A stretch of 64,000 bases of DNA from Salinisphaera hydrothermalis C41B8 (GCF_000732535.1 NZ_APNK01000003.1:124001-188000), one strand, 5' to 3'. Numbered from the stretch's first letter, positions 43,966 to 53,099 are shown. Notes: generated from the letters alone by a model not told the origin. A program made the numbers and translations.

Positions 43966-46131
43966 ATGTCCGAACCGCTCGAAACGCCCATCGCCCCGCA
44001 GCCGCCAATCGCGGCGTGCGAACCCAGCCAGACGATCATCCACGGCGTTACCCTCCACGACGACTACGCCTGGCTGCGCGATCCGAACTGGCGCGAGGCG
44101 ATGCTCGATCCGGACAAGCTCGATGCCGATATCCGGGCCTATCTAGAAGCCGAAAACGCGTATACCGACGCGATGATGGCCGATACCACCGAGCTGCAGG
44201 CGGAACTGGTCGCCGAAATGCGCGCCCGCATGGCCGAAGTGGACGCCAGCGTGCCCACGCCGGACGGTGACTGGGTGTACTACGTCCGCTTTCGCGAGGG
44301 CGGCCAGCACCCGATCTTCTGTCGTGCGCCGCGTTCATCCGACGGCTCGGCCGAGCCCGGCGAGCCGCTCAGCGGTGAACAAATCTTGCTCGATGGCGAC
44401 GCCGAGGCGGAAGGCCGCACCTATTTTGCCCTGGGCGCGGTCGACCACAGCCCCGACCACGCCAAACTGGCATTCGCGCGCGACGAACGCGGCTCCGAGG
44501 CCTACACGATCCACGTTCGCCCGATCACCGAAGACGGCACGACCGGCGACGAAATCCAGCCACCGATCGAAAACACCACCGGCAACGTCGCCTGGTCGGC
44601 CGACGGCAATACGCTGTTCTACGTCACGCTCGACGAAAGCCATCGGCCGTGCCGCGTGTGGCGCCTGCCGCTGGGCGAGCCGCAGGCCAACGCCACGCTG
44701 ATCTACGAAGAATCCGACCCCGGCTTTTTCGTCGGCCTGGGCGAAACCCAGAGCGCGCGCTATCTGCTGATCCATGCCCACGACCATGCGACCAGCGAGA
44801 CGCGGTTCATCCCGGCCGACGATCCCGAAGCCACGCCGCGCCTGATCGCCGCCCGCGTGCCCGGCCGCGAATACAGCGTGGATGACGACAACGGCGAATA
44901 TTTCGTCTTTCTGACCAACGCCGGCGGCGCCGAGGACTTCTGCCTCATGCGTGCGCCGATCGCGCAGCCGGATTTCGAGCACTGGGAAGAACTCGTACCC
45001 CACGTGCCGGGGCGGCTGATCCTCGATCACGTCGAATTCGCGAACCATCGGGTGCGCATGGAACGCGCCGACGCCCTGCCGCGCATCGTGATCACCGACA
45101 AGCGCAGCGGCGAGGACCACGCGATCGCGTTCGAGGACGAGGCCTACTCGCTCGGCATGGCCGCCGGCTATGAGTACGACACCGCCACGCTGCGGTTTCT
45201 CTACAGCGCGCCGCACACGCCGGATGAAACCTTCGATTACGACATGGCAAGCCGGGCGCGTGTCCTGCGTAAACAACGCCAAGTGCCCAGCGGGTTCGAA
45301 CCCGACGACTACGTCGTCCGCCGGCTGACCGCCCAAACCGCGGACGGCGAGCAGGTCCCGATCACCCTCACGCACCACAAGAACACGCCCATCGACGGCA
45401 GCGCCCCCTGTCTGCTGCACGGCTACGGTGCCTATGGCATCTCCGAGCCGGCCGCGTTTTCGTCCACGCGTTTCTCTCTCATCGACCGCGGCTTCGTCTA
45501 CGCCATCGCCCATATCCGCGGCGGCAAGGAACGCGGTTATCGCTGGTATGCCGAAGGCAAGCTCGAGAAGAAACCCAACACCTTCGCCGACTTCATCCGC
45601 GTGGCCGAATATCTCTGCGAAACAGGCTATACCGCGCCTGGCCGGATCGCCGCCCACGGCGGCAGTGCCGGCGGCATGCTGGTCGGCGCGGTGGTCAACC
45701 AGCGCCCAGACCTGTTCGGCGCCGCCATCGCCGACGTCCCCTTCGTGGATGTGCTCAACACCATGATGGACGACACCCTGCCGCTCACCCCGCCCGAATG
45801 GCCTGAATGGGGCAATCCGCGCGACGACGCCCAGGCGTTCGAAACCATCCGCTCGTACTGCCCTTACCAGAACGTCACCGCCCAGGATTATCCGGCCATG
45901 CTCGTGATCGCCGGGGTCTCCGACCCGCGCGTGACCTACTGGGAACCGGCCAAATGGGTCGCCAAACTGCGGGCCACCAAGACAGACCACCACACCCTGC
46001 TGCTCAAGACCCATATGGCTGCCGGCCACGGCGGGCTGCCCGGGCGGTTCGCGGCCCTTGAGGAAACCGGGCTGATCTTTGCGTTTTTGCTCAAGGCCCT
46101 GACACCGAAGCCGGGCGAGAAGGGCACATAA
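43966..46131 (+). CDS. ptrB: Oligopeptidase B-like S9 serine peptidase
   Basis: A 721-residue prolyl-oligopeptidase-family (S9A) enzyme, cytosolic, cleaving short peptides after basic residues. The N-terminal part (to about residue 430) is the beta-propeller, starting with the typical LHDDYAWLRDPNW. The catalytic triad is Ser567 in HGGSAGGML, Asp653 in GVSDPRVTYWEP and His688 in AAGHGGLPGRF; GGKERGYRWYAEGK is another family motif. The ATG at 43966 (MSEPLETP) is used; the frame extends to 43867 through a non-coding-looking stretch. Confidence 0.9.
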   Translation: MSEPLETPIAPQPPIAACEPSQTIIHGVTLHDDYAWLRDPNWREAMLDPDKLDADIRAYLEAENAYTDAMMADTTELQAELVAEMRARMAEVDASVPTPDGDWVYYVRFREGGQHPIFCRAPRSSDGSAEPGEPLSGEQILLDGDAEAEGRTYFALGAVDHSPDHAKLAFARDERGSEAYTIHVRPITEDGTTGDEIQPPIENTTGNVAWSADGNTLFYVTLDESHRPCRVWRLPLGEPQANATLIYEESDPGFFVGLGETQSARYLLIHAHDHATSETRFIPADDPEATPRLIAARVPGREYSVDDDNGEYFVFLTNAGGAEDFCLMRAPIAQPDFEHWEELVPHVPGRLILDHVEFANHRVRMERADALPRIVITDKRSGEDHAIAFEDEAYSLGMAAGYEYDTATLRFLYSAPHTPDETFDYDMASRARVLRKQRQVPSGFEPDDYVVRRLTAQTADGEQVPITLTHHKNTPIDGSAPCLLHGYGAYGISEPAAFSSTRFSLIDRGFVYAIAHIRGGKERGYRWYAEGKLEKKPNTFADFIRVAEYLCETGYTAPGRIAAHGGSAGGMLVGAVVNQRPDLFGAAIADVPFVDVLNTMMDDTLPLTPPEWPEWGNPRDDAQAFETIRSYCPYQNVTAQDYPAMLVIAGVSDPRVTYWEPAKWVAKLRATKTDHHTLLLKTHMAAGHGGLPGRFAALEETGLIFAFLLKALTPKPGEKGT

Positions 46132-46179
46132 CGAGCCGGCAGATGCGGGCTCATTCATATCGAACGGCCAAGCCGACGC

Positions 46180-47337
46180 TTACACCGTCGCCATAACCGC
46201 CCGCACTTCGTTACGCCCACGGCGCTTGGCTTCGTACAGCGCCGTGTCGCTTTGATGCATGAGTGTTTCCAGTGCCAGCTCGGACCGGTCGAACACGGTG
46301 AGGCCGATGCTGAGCGTGACGGCCTCGGGTGTGGCATAGGCTTGCGCCGCCAGCGCGTGAAAACGCTCGCGTAGATCATGGCCCAAGCGTAGGCCGCACT
46401 CGGGGCCGATACCGCTGAGAATGACGGCGAACTCATCGCCACCGAGCCGGGCCGCGAGCGCGTTGTCGGGAATCACCGTCCGAATGAGTTCGCTCAGTTC
46501 GACAAGCAGCCGATCGCCGGCCGCATGACCATATAAATCGTTGACCGGCTTGAAGTTATCGATATCGATCAACAGAAGTGCACCACGACTCCCATTGCCG
46601 ACGCCCGTCATGACGCGCTCGGCCCGGGCTTCGAAGGCACGGCGGTTGAACAGCGCGGTCAACGGATCGCGCTCGGCCAAATGCTCGATCTCGCGCTCAC
46701 GGCGATAGCGCACGGTGCCGGTCATCGACAAGGCGATGAGCAGGATCGCCATCACACCCTCGACCAGCGAAACCTGGATGATCGTGCCGCGGTAGGTGGC
46801 CAGATCGATGAGCGTGCCCGGCACGAGCGTCGGGATCGTCTTGATTAGATAGAACAGCCCGTGCACAGCGAACACATAGCGCAAAGGCGCCGCGCCGGCG
46901 TCCGGCAACAAGGTCTCCGTGCTTGAGCCCAGCAGGGCACTGGTTCGCAGTGCCAGCACGCCCACCAGCAGCGAATTCATGAACAGGATGAGCTTGAATC
47001 CGACGGCGACGGGCGGCACCACGATCAGAGCCAGCCAGAGCACGACAATCAGCCACCACGCACGCGATAATCGGGCCCCCGTAAACCGCGCCACGCCGCG
47101 TAGAAAAAGCCAGTGCGCCAGTACAAGCAAGCCGTCGGCGAACCAGATACCCAAAAGCATCAGGCCGTCGCTGCGTAATGTGGCGAGCGTCGAGCCCAAC
47201 GTGATCGCAACGAAGCCGGCACTCCAGAACAACAACGTGTCGTCGCGGACGATGCGCCACTCGATCCATAGATAGATCGCGGCCGCCGCCGCGATCGCGA
47301 TGGTGAGCGTCATCATCGTGGGGGCATCGAACGCCAT
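46180..47337 (-). CDS. Membrane-bound diguanylate cyclase (GGDEF)
   Basis: A 385-residue protein. Six or seven hydrophobic segments occupy residues 5-210, forming an uncharacterised sensor region. A short charged linker (RYRREREIEHLAERDPLTAL) then leads into a GGDEF domain with the active motif LGGDEF at residues 298-303 and ALLLIDIDNFKPVNDLYGH. The active-site residues are intact, so it should make cyclic di-GMP. The RxxD inhibitory site is not evident. No EAL domain. A cognate role in motility or biofilm is likely given sigma-28-type promoters nearby. Confidence 0.9.
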   Translation of the reverse strand: MAFDAPTMMTLTIAIAAAAAIYLWIEWRIVRDDTLLFWSAGFVAITLGSTLATLRSDGLMLLGIWFADGLLVLAHWLFLRGVARFTGARLSRAWWLIVVLWLALIVVPPVAVGFKLILFMNSLLVGVLALRTSALLGSSTETLLPDAGAAPLRYVFAVHGLFYLIKTIPTLVPGTLIDLATYRGTIIQVSLVEGVMAILLIALSMTGTVRYRREREIEHLAERDPLTALFNRRAFEARAERVMTGVGNGSRGALLLIDIDNFKPVNDLYGHAAGDRLLVELSELIRTVIPDNALAARLGGDEFAVILSGIGPECGLRLGHDLRERFHALAAQAYATPEAVTLSIGLTVFDRSELALETLMHQSDTALYEAKRRGRNEVRAVMATV

Positions 47338-47691
47338 GGCGGGGTCGACCTGTCTGATATATCGAGGACGAAACGGGTCCCGGGAACGATAGCCACGCCG
47401 GACCGCGTTTTCGGTTGCCGTCCTATCGACGGCCGGGCGGGATGCTTGAGCCCGCGGATCGGAAATCAGATGACGAGTTTAGCCAAGGGCCCGCTTATCG
47501 CGAAACACCGCGTGGCTTCCCACCCGGACTCGGATCGAGCCCGGCCAGCTTGGCGCTCGCTTCGTAACGGGGCCTGTGTTGCGCTCGGCCGACGCGGCCC
47601 CATCGACGCATGCTTAAAGCCTATTCCAATAGGCTCTTAAATACCCCAAGCAACCGCCCGCCGATCGGATACCGGCGAGCGGCGCCGTCGA
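47338..47691. other. Non-coding gap between the diguanylate cyclase and a small gene
   Basis: No convincing gene here. An open frame at 47446-47640 has no ribosome binding site or family pattern. The region contains one hairpin (47618-47635) that recurs at 53078. Confidence 0.45.
47618..47635 (-). terminator. Recurring hairpin, copy 1 (likely terminator of the small gene)
   Basis: AGCCTATT and AATAGGCT pair around CC, followed on the minus strand by TTTAAGC. It lies 56 bp past the stop of the 70-residue gene. A near-identical hairpin is at 53078-53099. Confidence 0.5.
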
Positions 47692-47904
47692 TCAGGCCGT
47701 GACGTTGATGTGCTGGCCGATCGTCTGCCCGGAGGCGTTCACCCGCGGGCCGGAGGCGGCCGCGGCTTGCGAGGCCTGGGCCCCGCTGCCGTCGTTGTCA
47801 CCGTCGTGATCGGCCACGCCCGGCGTTTCTCGGGTCTCGGAGGAGGCCTGCATCTGGGCCTGTATTGCATGCTGCGAACTCGCAGCGATGGCACCTACAC
47901 TCAT
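47692..47904 (-). CDS. 70-residue protein of unknown function with a sigma-28-like promoter
   Basis: A small, Ala/Ser/Gln-rich protein, start MSVGAIAASSQHAIQAQMQ, acidic middle (HDGDNDGSG) and end ASGQTIGQHINVTA. No signal peptide or membrane segment is seen. The start is supported by CAGGAG nine bases upstream. A FliA-type promoter match at 47950-47976 places it in the flagellar regulon by inference. The short Ala-rich start and polar C-terminus loosely recall the YjfB putative motility protein family, but I cannot confirm that. Confidence 0.7.
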   Translation of the reverse strand: MSVGAIAASSQHAIQAQMQASSETRETPGVADHDGDNDGSGAQASQAAAASGPRVNASGQTIGQHINVTA

Positions 47905-47949
47905 TTTGGTACTCCTGATGAATGTCGCGACCCATTCGGCCGCAAGGTC

Positions 47950-47976
47950 ATATCGGAGGCTCGCCTCTTTCCTTTA
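47950..47976 (-). promoter_or_regulatory. Sigma-28 (FliA)-like promoter for the 70-residue protein
   Basis: Minus strand: TAAAGGAA, 11 bases, TCCGATAT. Compared with consensus TAAAGTTT-N11-GCCGATAA this matches 5 or 6 of 8 and 6 of 8 positions at the exact spacing. The start codon lies about 45 bases downstream. Confidence 0.6.
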
Positions 47977-48104
47977 GGAATAAATTCAAATTAAAACAAA
48001 ATCTTACGAAATATTAACCCGAGCGGAACGAAGACCTTACGGGCCGCCGTGGCCCGGCCGCTTCCGCGCATTGCCCAACCTACCCGCCCGCTGTCCGGGG
48101 CGCA

Positions 48105-49085
48105 TCAGCCATTTCGCAACAGCAGTCTTTCGGCATTGGTACGGGTAAATTTCTCCCGCTCTGTATCGCCCGGCAGTTCCGACAGGAACGCATCGATCGC
48201 GGCTTTGTCCGGCTGATGGAACGGGTAGTCGGTAGAAAAGATCAGCCGATCGATGGACGTGACCTCGAGCGCGTGGCGCAGCATGGCGGGATTGAGCATG
48301 CCGGAATTCGTGATGTACACGTTCGAGCGCACGATGTCCGACACCGTGCGCTCCAGCCCGGCAATCCCGGACAGGCTATCGACGCGGTCGAGCCAGAACA
48401 GCAGCAGCTCGCCCCAGTGGCCCAGAATAACCTGCAAGCTCGGGTATTGATCGAAAGTGCCGCGCAGAATCAGGCGGAGCGTAGCCAGCGCCGCCTCCAG
48501 ATGCCAGCCCCAGCCGAAGGTGGCCAAACCCAGCTCGATCATTTCGTCGAAGCCGCTATAAGCTGCTTCGCGCACGGCTCGCGGCGCGATCTGAGGGTGG
48601 ATGAAAATCGGCTGGCCGAGGGCCGCGGCGGCTTCGAACAACGGCTCGTAGCACGGATCGTCGAGCGGCGCCTCGCCCGATCGCCCATAGACCATCGCAC
48701 CCACGAAACCGAGTTTGGCCGTGCGTTCCAGCTCGCCGACCACGGCGTCGGGCCGGCTCATCGGCAACGTCGCGAAAGCACGAAAACGCGACGGATACCG
48801 GCTCACCGCCTCGGCGGCCCTATCGTTGGCCTGCCGGGCCAAGGGCACGGCCTGGGCGGCGGCGAGCGCCTGGGTCGCTGGCGGCACCAGCGACAGAATC
48901 TGCATCCCGATACCCTGTGCGTCCATGCCGGCCAGACGATCGGCGCCGATGTCGCCCAGCCGCTGTGGATGATCGCGCATGTCGTTGAACGCCACGCTCT
49001 CGTCATTACGGCCCTCGGGCAATGCCTTGAGCGCCGCGGCGATATTCGGTGAATTCCAGTGTTCCTCGATCGCGATAATCGACAT
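48105..49085 (-). CDS. Amidohydrolase-family decarboxylase/hydrolase (gamma-resorcylate decarboxylase-like)
   Basis: A 326-residue amidohydrolase_2 protein (PF04909). It begins IIAIEEHWNSP, the EEH/EExF variant seen in gamma-resorcylate decarboxylases and their relatives. Later metal or active-site regions are PIFIHPQIAPR (His), VILGHWGELLLFWLDRV (GHxGE) and LIFSTDYPFHQP (SxDYP). It would decarboxylate or hydrolyse an aromatic acid. The ATG at 49085 has AAAGGAGG eight bases upstream, overriding the longer frame. A divergent TetR gene likely controls it. Confidence 0.85.
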   Translation of the reverse strand: MSIIAIEEHWNSPNIAAALKALPEGRNDESVAFNDMRDHPQRLGDIGADRLAGMDAQGIGMQILSLVPPATQALAAAQAVPLARQANDRAAEAVSRYPSRFRAFATLPMSRPDAVVGELERTAKLGFVGAMVYGRSGEAPLDDPCYEPLFEAAAALGQPIFIHPQIAPRAVREAAYSGFDEMIELGLATFGWGWHLEAALATLRLILRGTFDQYPSLQVILGHWGELLLFWLDRVDSLSGIAGLERTVSDIVRSNVYITNSGMLNPAMLRHALEVTSIDRLIFSTDYPFHQPDKAAIDAFLSELPGDTEREKFTRTNAERLLLRNG

Positions 49086-49120
49086 GCAGATCGCCTCCTT
49101 TGACGCCGCAACGGTTTTAA

Positions 49121-49136
49121 CTAAACACTCGTTTAG
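49121..49136. promoter_or_regulatory. TetR-type operator between amidohydrolase and regulator
   Basis: CTAAAC-ACTC-GTTTAG, an inverted repeat with 6-bp arms, in the divergent promoter 35 bp ahead of the amidohydrolase start. The TAAAC/GTTTA form is common for TetR regulators. Confidence 0.6.
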
Positions 49137-49175
49137 CGGCAACATAGCAGATCCGATAAACACGCGTATAGCGAA

Positions 49176-49742
49176 ATGACGACCACGTCACGCTCAGCCC
49201 GACGCGCCCGTTCGGCGCAACGTATTCTGGAAGCGGCCCAGGCCGAATTCGCCGAACACGGCTTCGACGGCGCGACCGTACGCGCCATCGCGAAACGTGC
49301 CGGGGTACATGCGTCGCTCGTGATGCAGCACTACGGCACCAAGGCCAATCTGTTCGCTGTGGCGGTGCAGCTGCCCTGGAACGACCAGAACGGCGCGACC
49401 GATCATCTGCTGGACGTACTCAACGTACGTGTCCGCGAACTGCCGCCGGAAACCCGCGCCCTTGTGCGTTCGATGCTCACCGATCCGGATTCCGAAGCGT
49501 CGATGCGCGATTTCCTGAACGACCGCGTCGCCAATCTGAGCCAGTCATTCGAAGGCGCCGACGCCGAGCTGCGTGCCCTGCTGGCCGTGAGCAGCATTCT
49601 CGGCCTCACGATCACCCAGCATTTCCTCAAACTGCAGGCGTTCGAGGGCGTGTCGGAGGATCGGCTGGTCGAAGCGGCGCATGCCTGGATAACAACCGGT
49701 CATCCGGGCTCGGGCGACGAGCCCGACAAAACTCAGGAGTAG
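49176..49742 (+). CDS. TetR-family regulator
   Basis: A 188-residue TetR protein. The DNA-binding region reads SAQRILEAAQAEFAEHGFDG then ATVRAIAKRAGVHASLVMQHY, with a complete recognition helix. The C-terminal ligand domain has no recognisable subgroup. It is divergent from the amidohydrolase across a short AT-rich region holding a CTAAAC/GTTTAG operator candidate, so it probably represses that gene and itself. Confidence 0.87.
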   Translation: MTTTSRSARRARSAQRILEAAQAEFAEHGFDGATVRAIAKRAGVHASLVMQHYGTKANLFAVAVQLPWNDQNGATDHLLDVLNVRVRELPPETRALVRSMLTDPDSEASMRDFLNDRVANLSQSFEGADAELRALLAVSSILGLTITQHFLKLQAFEGVSEDRLVEAAHAWITTGHPGSGDEPDKTQE

Positions 49743-49826
49743 AACATCGCAGGAGGCCGTCGACGGCGAGCCGGGGTTCCCTAGGAACTGCGCTGGCTTG
49801 GGCAGCCGTCGCCGCTTCGTGAGTAG

Positions 49827-50282
49827 CTATGAACGCGCCTGACCGTAGGAGTCGGGCCGCAGCACTTGCAGAAAGCGTTCGGTATCGCTCAAGCCCTTGA
49901 AACCGAACTGCCGATACAGCCCATGGGCATCCGAGGTAACCAGCATCAACCGTCGCAGCCCCTGGAGATCCGGGTGGTCGACGACGTGCTGCATGAGCGC
50001 CTTGGACAAACCCTGCCCCCGATAGCCTTCGAGAATGAACAGATCGGCAAGCCAGGCAAACGTGGCACGATCGGTGACCACGCGCGCAAATCCCACCATC
50101 GCGGCGCCGTGATGATAGACGCCGAAACAAAGCGAGTGATCGATCGCACGCTCGACGACGGCCCGCGGGATCCCGCGGGCCCAATAACTGTCTTCGGCCA
50201 GAAAACCGTGCACGACATCGATATCGACACGCTCGGGTGCGGTCGAGATTTCATAGTCGTCGGGCAATGACGTGATGGGCAT
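49827..50282 (-). CDS. GNAT-family N-acetyltransferase
   Basis: A 151-residue GNAT protein. It contains VGFARVVTDRATFAWLADLF followed by ILEGYRGQGLSKALMQHVV (the acetyl-CoA loop RGQGLS) and ends with LVTSDAHGLYRQFGFKGL. This matches the small GNAT group often annotated as arylalkylamine or YjdJ-like acetyltransferases. The substrate is unknown. It lies alone between the TetR gene and a non-coding region. Confidence 0.87.
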   Translation of the reverse strand: MPITSLPDDYEISTAPERVDIDVVHGFLAEDSYWARGIPRAVVERAIDHSLCFGVYHHGAAMVGFARVVTDRATFAWLADLFILEGYRGQGLSKALMQHVVDHPDLQGLRRLMLVTSDAHGLYRQFGFKGLSDTERFLQVLRPDSYGQARS

Positions 50283-50800
50283 GTCGGGGCTCCGTGATAC
50301 AGATCAGTCGATCGGCACAAACGACACAACGGCTGGCCGGCGCTCATTCGGCCGGACGCGACTCGAATGCGCACGCCACGACACGCCAATGTGCATTCAC
50401 AGCCTCTGTCAGCCGTGTTTTGTTGCGCCACGCTCGAGCAGCGTAAGCCATCAGGTTGGCAAGATAACTTGGTTGGGGTGCTTGCGCTCGAGGCCGCTGC
50501 GGCATGGCAGTGTCGGCAACGCTTACAGCAGGCGCAAAAGCGTATCGCAGCCCGGACTGAACAACTGGCTAAAAATGCACCGCAATCCGGCCGACCACGC
50601 GGCGCACGCCATACCCATATGACAAGACGATGACCATCTTATGAACATTAAGTGTCGAAACTGCCTTAAATCCAAGTCAGAATAATTGACACCGCTTTTG
50701 TTTAACTTTTATTAAACATTTAAATTCATAACCTTACAAATAAATTTTATCGGCACACGAATTGCTATAGGGCTGTCTCATACTTCAAACAACGGCAGCT
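50283..50800. other. Non-coding and partly AT-rich region ahead of the PEP-CTERM gene
   Basis: The first 350 bp are GC-rich with two open frames (50272-50622, 50367-50633) that lack ribosome binding sites and family patterns. From about 50635 to 50775 the DNA is sharply AT-rich and carries the promoter described separately. Confidence 0.5.
50686..50717 (+). promoter_or_regulatory. Sigma-70-like promoter with inverted repeat, PEP-CTERM gene
   Basis: A consensus -35 TTGACA (50686-50691) and -10 TATTAA (50710-50715) are 18 bp apart. GTTTAA (50700-50705) and TTAAAC (50712-50717) form an inverted repeat over the -10, a possible repressor site. The leader would be about 80 bases. Confidence 0.5.
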
Positions 50801-52954
50801 ATGAAGCATTCGATAACGCCCCTGGCCGCGGCCACCCTGTGTGCCGCCACGGTCACCCTGGCCAGCCCGGCCGTGCTGGCCGATTCATTCACGATCGACC
50901 CGGGCCAGACCCTGACGACGCCGCAAACGCTGACCGACGGCCAGAGCGGCACGATCAAAAATGGCGGCGCCCTCGTTCTTCCCTCAAGCAGTGACAGTGT
51001 GGGTATCACCGTTTCTGGCCAGACCACGATCGACAACGCCGGCACGATCGACCAGCAAGGTAGCGGGCGCGCGATTCGTAACGACGGCAGCGATCTCACG
51101 CTGAGTGTCGTCAATCAGGCGGGCGCCTTGCTGCAGAGCAAGGATGCCGATGTCATCCAGCTGCACAAAGGTAACAACGTCACCTTCGATAACTACGGCA
51201 CCGTCAACTCGCAGAATATCTCGCAGGGCGGCGCGCAGGCGATCGACTTCAATCACGTGACCCAAGGCAATAACACGGTCAACAACCATGCCGGCGGCAC
51301 GATCACCGCGTTCGATGCCGACGCCGTGCGTCCGGGCGTGGACGGCGTCGTGATCAACGAGGGCACCATCAAGTCGACCAATCCGGCGAACAGCACGGAC
51401 GGCAGCGACGGCATCGACGCCCAGGACAACAGCGGCGTGACCGTGGTCAATCATCCCAACGGCAAGGCGGCCACCAGCCTGATCGAAGGCGCGCGCCACG
51501 GGATTACCGGCGGCAATACGGATACGTCGACTAACGGCGATTACGCCATGCGGGTCACCAACAACAAAGGGGGCACCATCCAGGGCGACGACGGTTCCGG
51601 CATCAATATCGATGGCTTCAACGGCAACGAGAAGGTCACGGTGGTCAACCACGGCCTGATCAGCGGTGACGGCGTCACCGGCGATGGCGACGGGGTCGAC
51701 GTCGATGGCCTGGTCGATATCAACAATACCGGCACCATCGTATCCCGCAACGCCTATCAGGAAACCAGCGAAGGCGTGACGGTCGGCGGCGGCAAGATCG
51801 TCAACAGCGGCACGATCTCGGGCCAGAATAGCTCCGGCCTGAGCCACGGCATTACGCTCGCCGGGCTCGATAAGAACCCGGATACCGATCAGCCCATCCC
51901 CGTGGAAGGCATTTTTGCCGATTCGTCGGTCATTAACAGTGGCCTGATCGAGGGCCAGACCGGCGCCGGCATCGCGGTGACCGGGGCGGCCAACAGTCAT
52001 ACCGTCACCATCGACAATCGCGCCGGCGGCACGATCGAGGGCGGCGGCAGCGAAGCCGCGGTATTCACCGGCGGCAATGCAGCTACGGTCACCAACCGCG
52101 GCACGATCATCGCGAATGGCAGCGGCAAGGCCGTCGACCTCGGCAGCGGTGACTCGACCCTGCGGATTCGCGGCGGCCAGGCCCGTATCGACGGCGATAT
52201 CTCGGGCGGCACCGGAAACAGCACGCTGAGCATCACGCCGGGCGCCGGCCAGCAATTCGCCTATGCCGGCAACGCAACGCACTTCAATCACGTGAATATC
52301 GGCGCCGGTACCACCGTGCTCAACGGCCAGAACACGAATATCGGCAGCACCGGCATTGCCGACGGCACACTGATCGTCGGCGATCAGGCCGGCGACGGGG
52401 CCAATCTGGCCGGCGATATCACAGCGAAGGCGGGCGCCACGCTGGCGGGCCACGGTACGGTCGGCGCCACCACCATTGCCAAGAAAGCGATCCTCTCGCC
52501 TGGTAACGGCACCGGCGATGTCGGCACGCTGGGCGTCCAGGGTCCACTCAATCTGAACGGGTCGCTGTATCTGGATATCGCCAGCCAATCATCGACCGAC
52601 CAAGTCAACGTCAACGGCGTCGCCGATTTCGGCAGCGGCAGCCTGCTCGGCCTGAATCTGCTGGCCGACAACAACCTGAAGGTGGGCGATACGCTCGACG
52701 TCATGATGGCGCAGAGCTTCGAAAACCTCTCGAATCTCGGCCTGGACGGGCTGAATTTCGGCGCCGGCTGGCAGTTCGATGTCGCCGATGTCGGCTTATC
52801 CAACAGCCCGGGTCGGGCCCTGCAGCTGACGGTCAAGTCGGTCGGCAGGCCGGTACCCGAGCCGAGCGGGCTCGGCCTGTTGGCCGTGGGTCTGGGCCTG
52901 ATCGGCGTCTTCAAATGGCGGATTCAGCGTCGCGGTCGTCCCGCGCTGGGCTAA
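50801..52954 (+). CDS. Large secreted beta-helix protein with PEP-CTERM sorting signal
   Basis: A 717-residue exported protein. A signal peptide (about residues 1-27, ending VLA-DSF) is followed by a low-complexity, Gly/Asn/Thr-rich region made of repeated NxGTI-type strands (NAGTIDQQG, NEGTIKSTN, NTGTIVSRN, NSGTISGQN, NRGTIIANG), typical of right-handed beta-helices in adhesins and autotransporter passengers. The end is not a beta-barrel but VPEPS (685-689), a hydrophobic helix and the basic tail WRIQRRGR, a PEP-CTERM signal for an exosortase. The exosortase is not in the window. A role in biofilm matrix or surface adhesion is likely. Confidence 0.85.
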   Translation: MKHSITPLAAATLCAATVTLASPAVLADSFTIDPGQTLTTPQTLTDGQSGTIKNGGALVLPSSSDSVGITVSGQTTIDNAGTIDQQGSGRAIRNDGSDLTLSVVNQAGALLQSKDADVIQLHKGNNVTFDNYGTVNSQNISQGGAQAIDFNHVTQGNNTVNNHAGGTITAFDADAVRPGVDGVVINEGTIKSTNPANSTDGSDGIDAQDNSGVTVVNHPNGKAATSLIEGARHGITGGNTDTSTNGDYAMRVTNNKGGTIQGDDGSGINIDGFNGNEKVTVVNHGLISGDGVTGDGDGVDVDGLVDINNTGTIVSRNAYQETSEGVTVGGGKIVNSGTISGQNSSGLSHGITLAGLDKNPDTDQPIPVEGIFADSSVINSGLIEGQTGAGIAVTGAANSHTVTIDNRAGGTIEGGGSEAAVFTGGNAATVTNRGTIIANGSGKAVDLGSGDSTLRIRGGQARIDGDISGGTGNSTLSITPGAGQQFAYAGNATHFNHVNIGAGTTVLNGQNTNIGSTGIADGTLIVGDQAGDGANLAGDITAKAGATLAGHGTVGATTIAKKAILSPGNGTGDVGTLGVQGPLNLNGSLYLDIASQSSTDQVNVNGVADFGSGSLLGLNLLADNNLKVGDTLDVMMAQSFENLSNLGLDGLNFGAGWQFDVADVGLSNSPGRALQLTVKSVGRPVPEPSGLGLLAVGLGLIGVFKWRIQRRGRPALG

Positions 52955-53077
52955 AAGCCCAGACGCTCCAACGGGACTCGGGCGCGCTTGCGCGCTCGAG
53001 CCCCGTCACCACGTCGCGCGAACGACGGCGCCCGGCTGCGACTTACCAACACGCCGTCACGCGTGACTCTCGTACTT

Positions 53078-53099
53078 AGAGCCTATTGGAATAGGCTCT
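53078..53099. terminator. Recurring hairpin, copy 2
   Basis: A perfect 10-bp stem, AGAGCCTATT and AATAGGCTCT, around GG, between the PEP-CTERM gene and the convergent COG4705 gene. It overlaps the first base of the latter's stop codon. The same hairpin with one arm change is at 47618-47635. Confidence 0.5.

Noticed and set aside
50272-50633. Two short frames in the gap before the PEP-CTERM gene
   Set aside because: They lack ribosome binding sites and homology-like patterns. One has a Gln/Arg-rich stretch, but not enough to call a gene or pseudogene.
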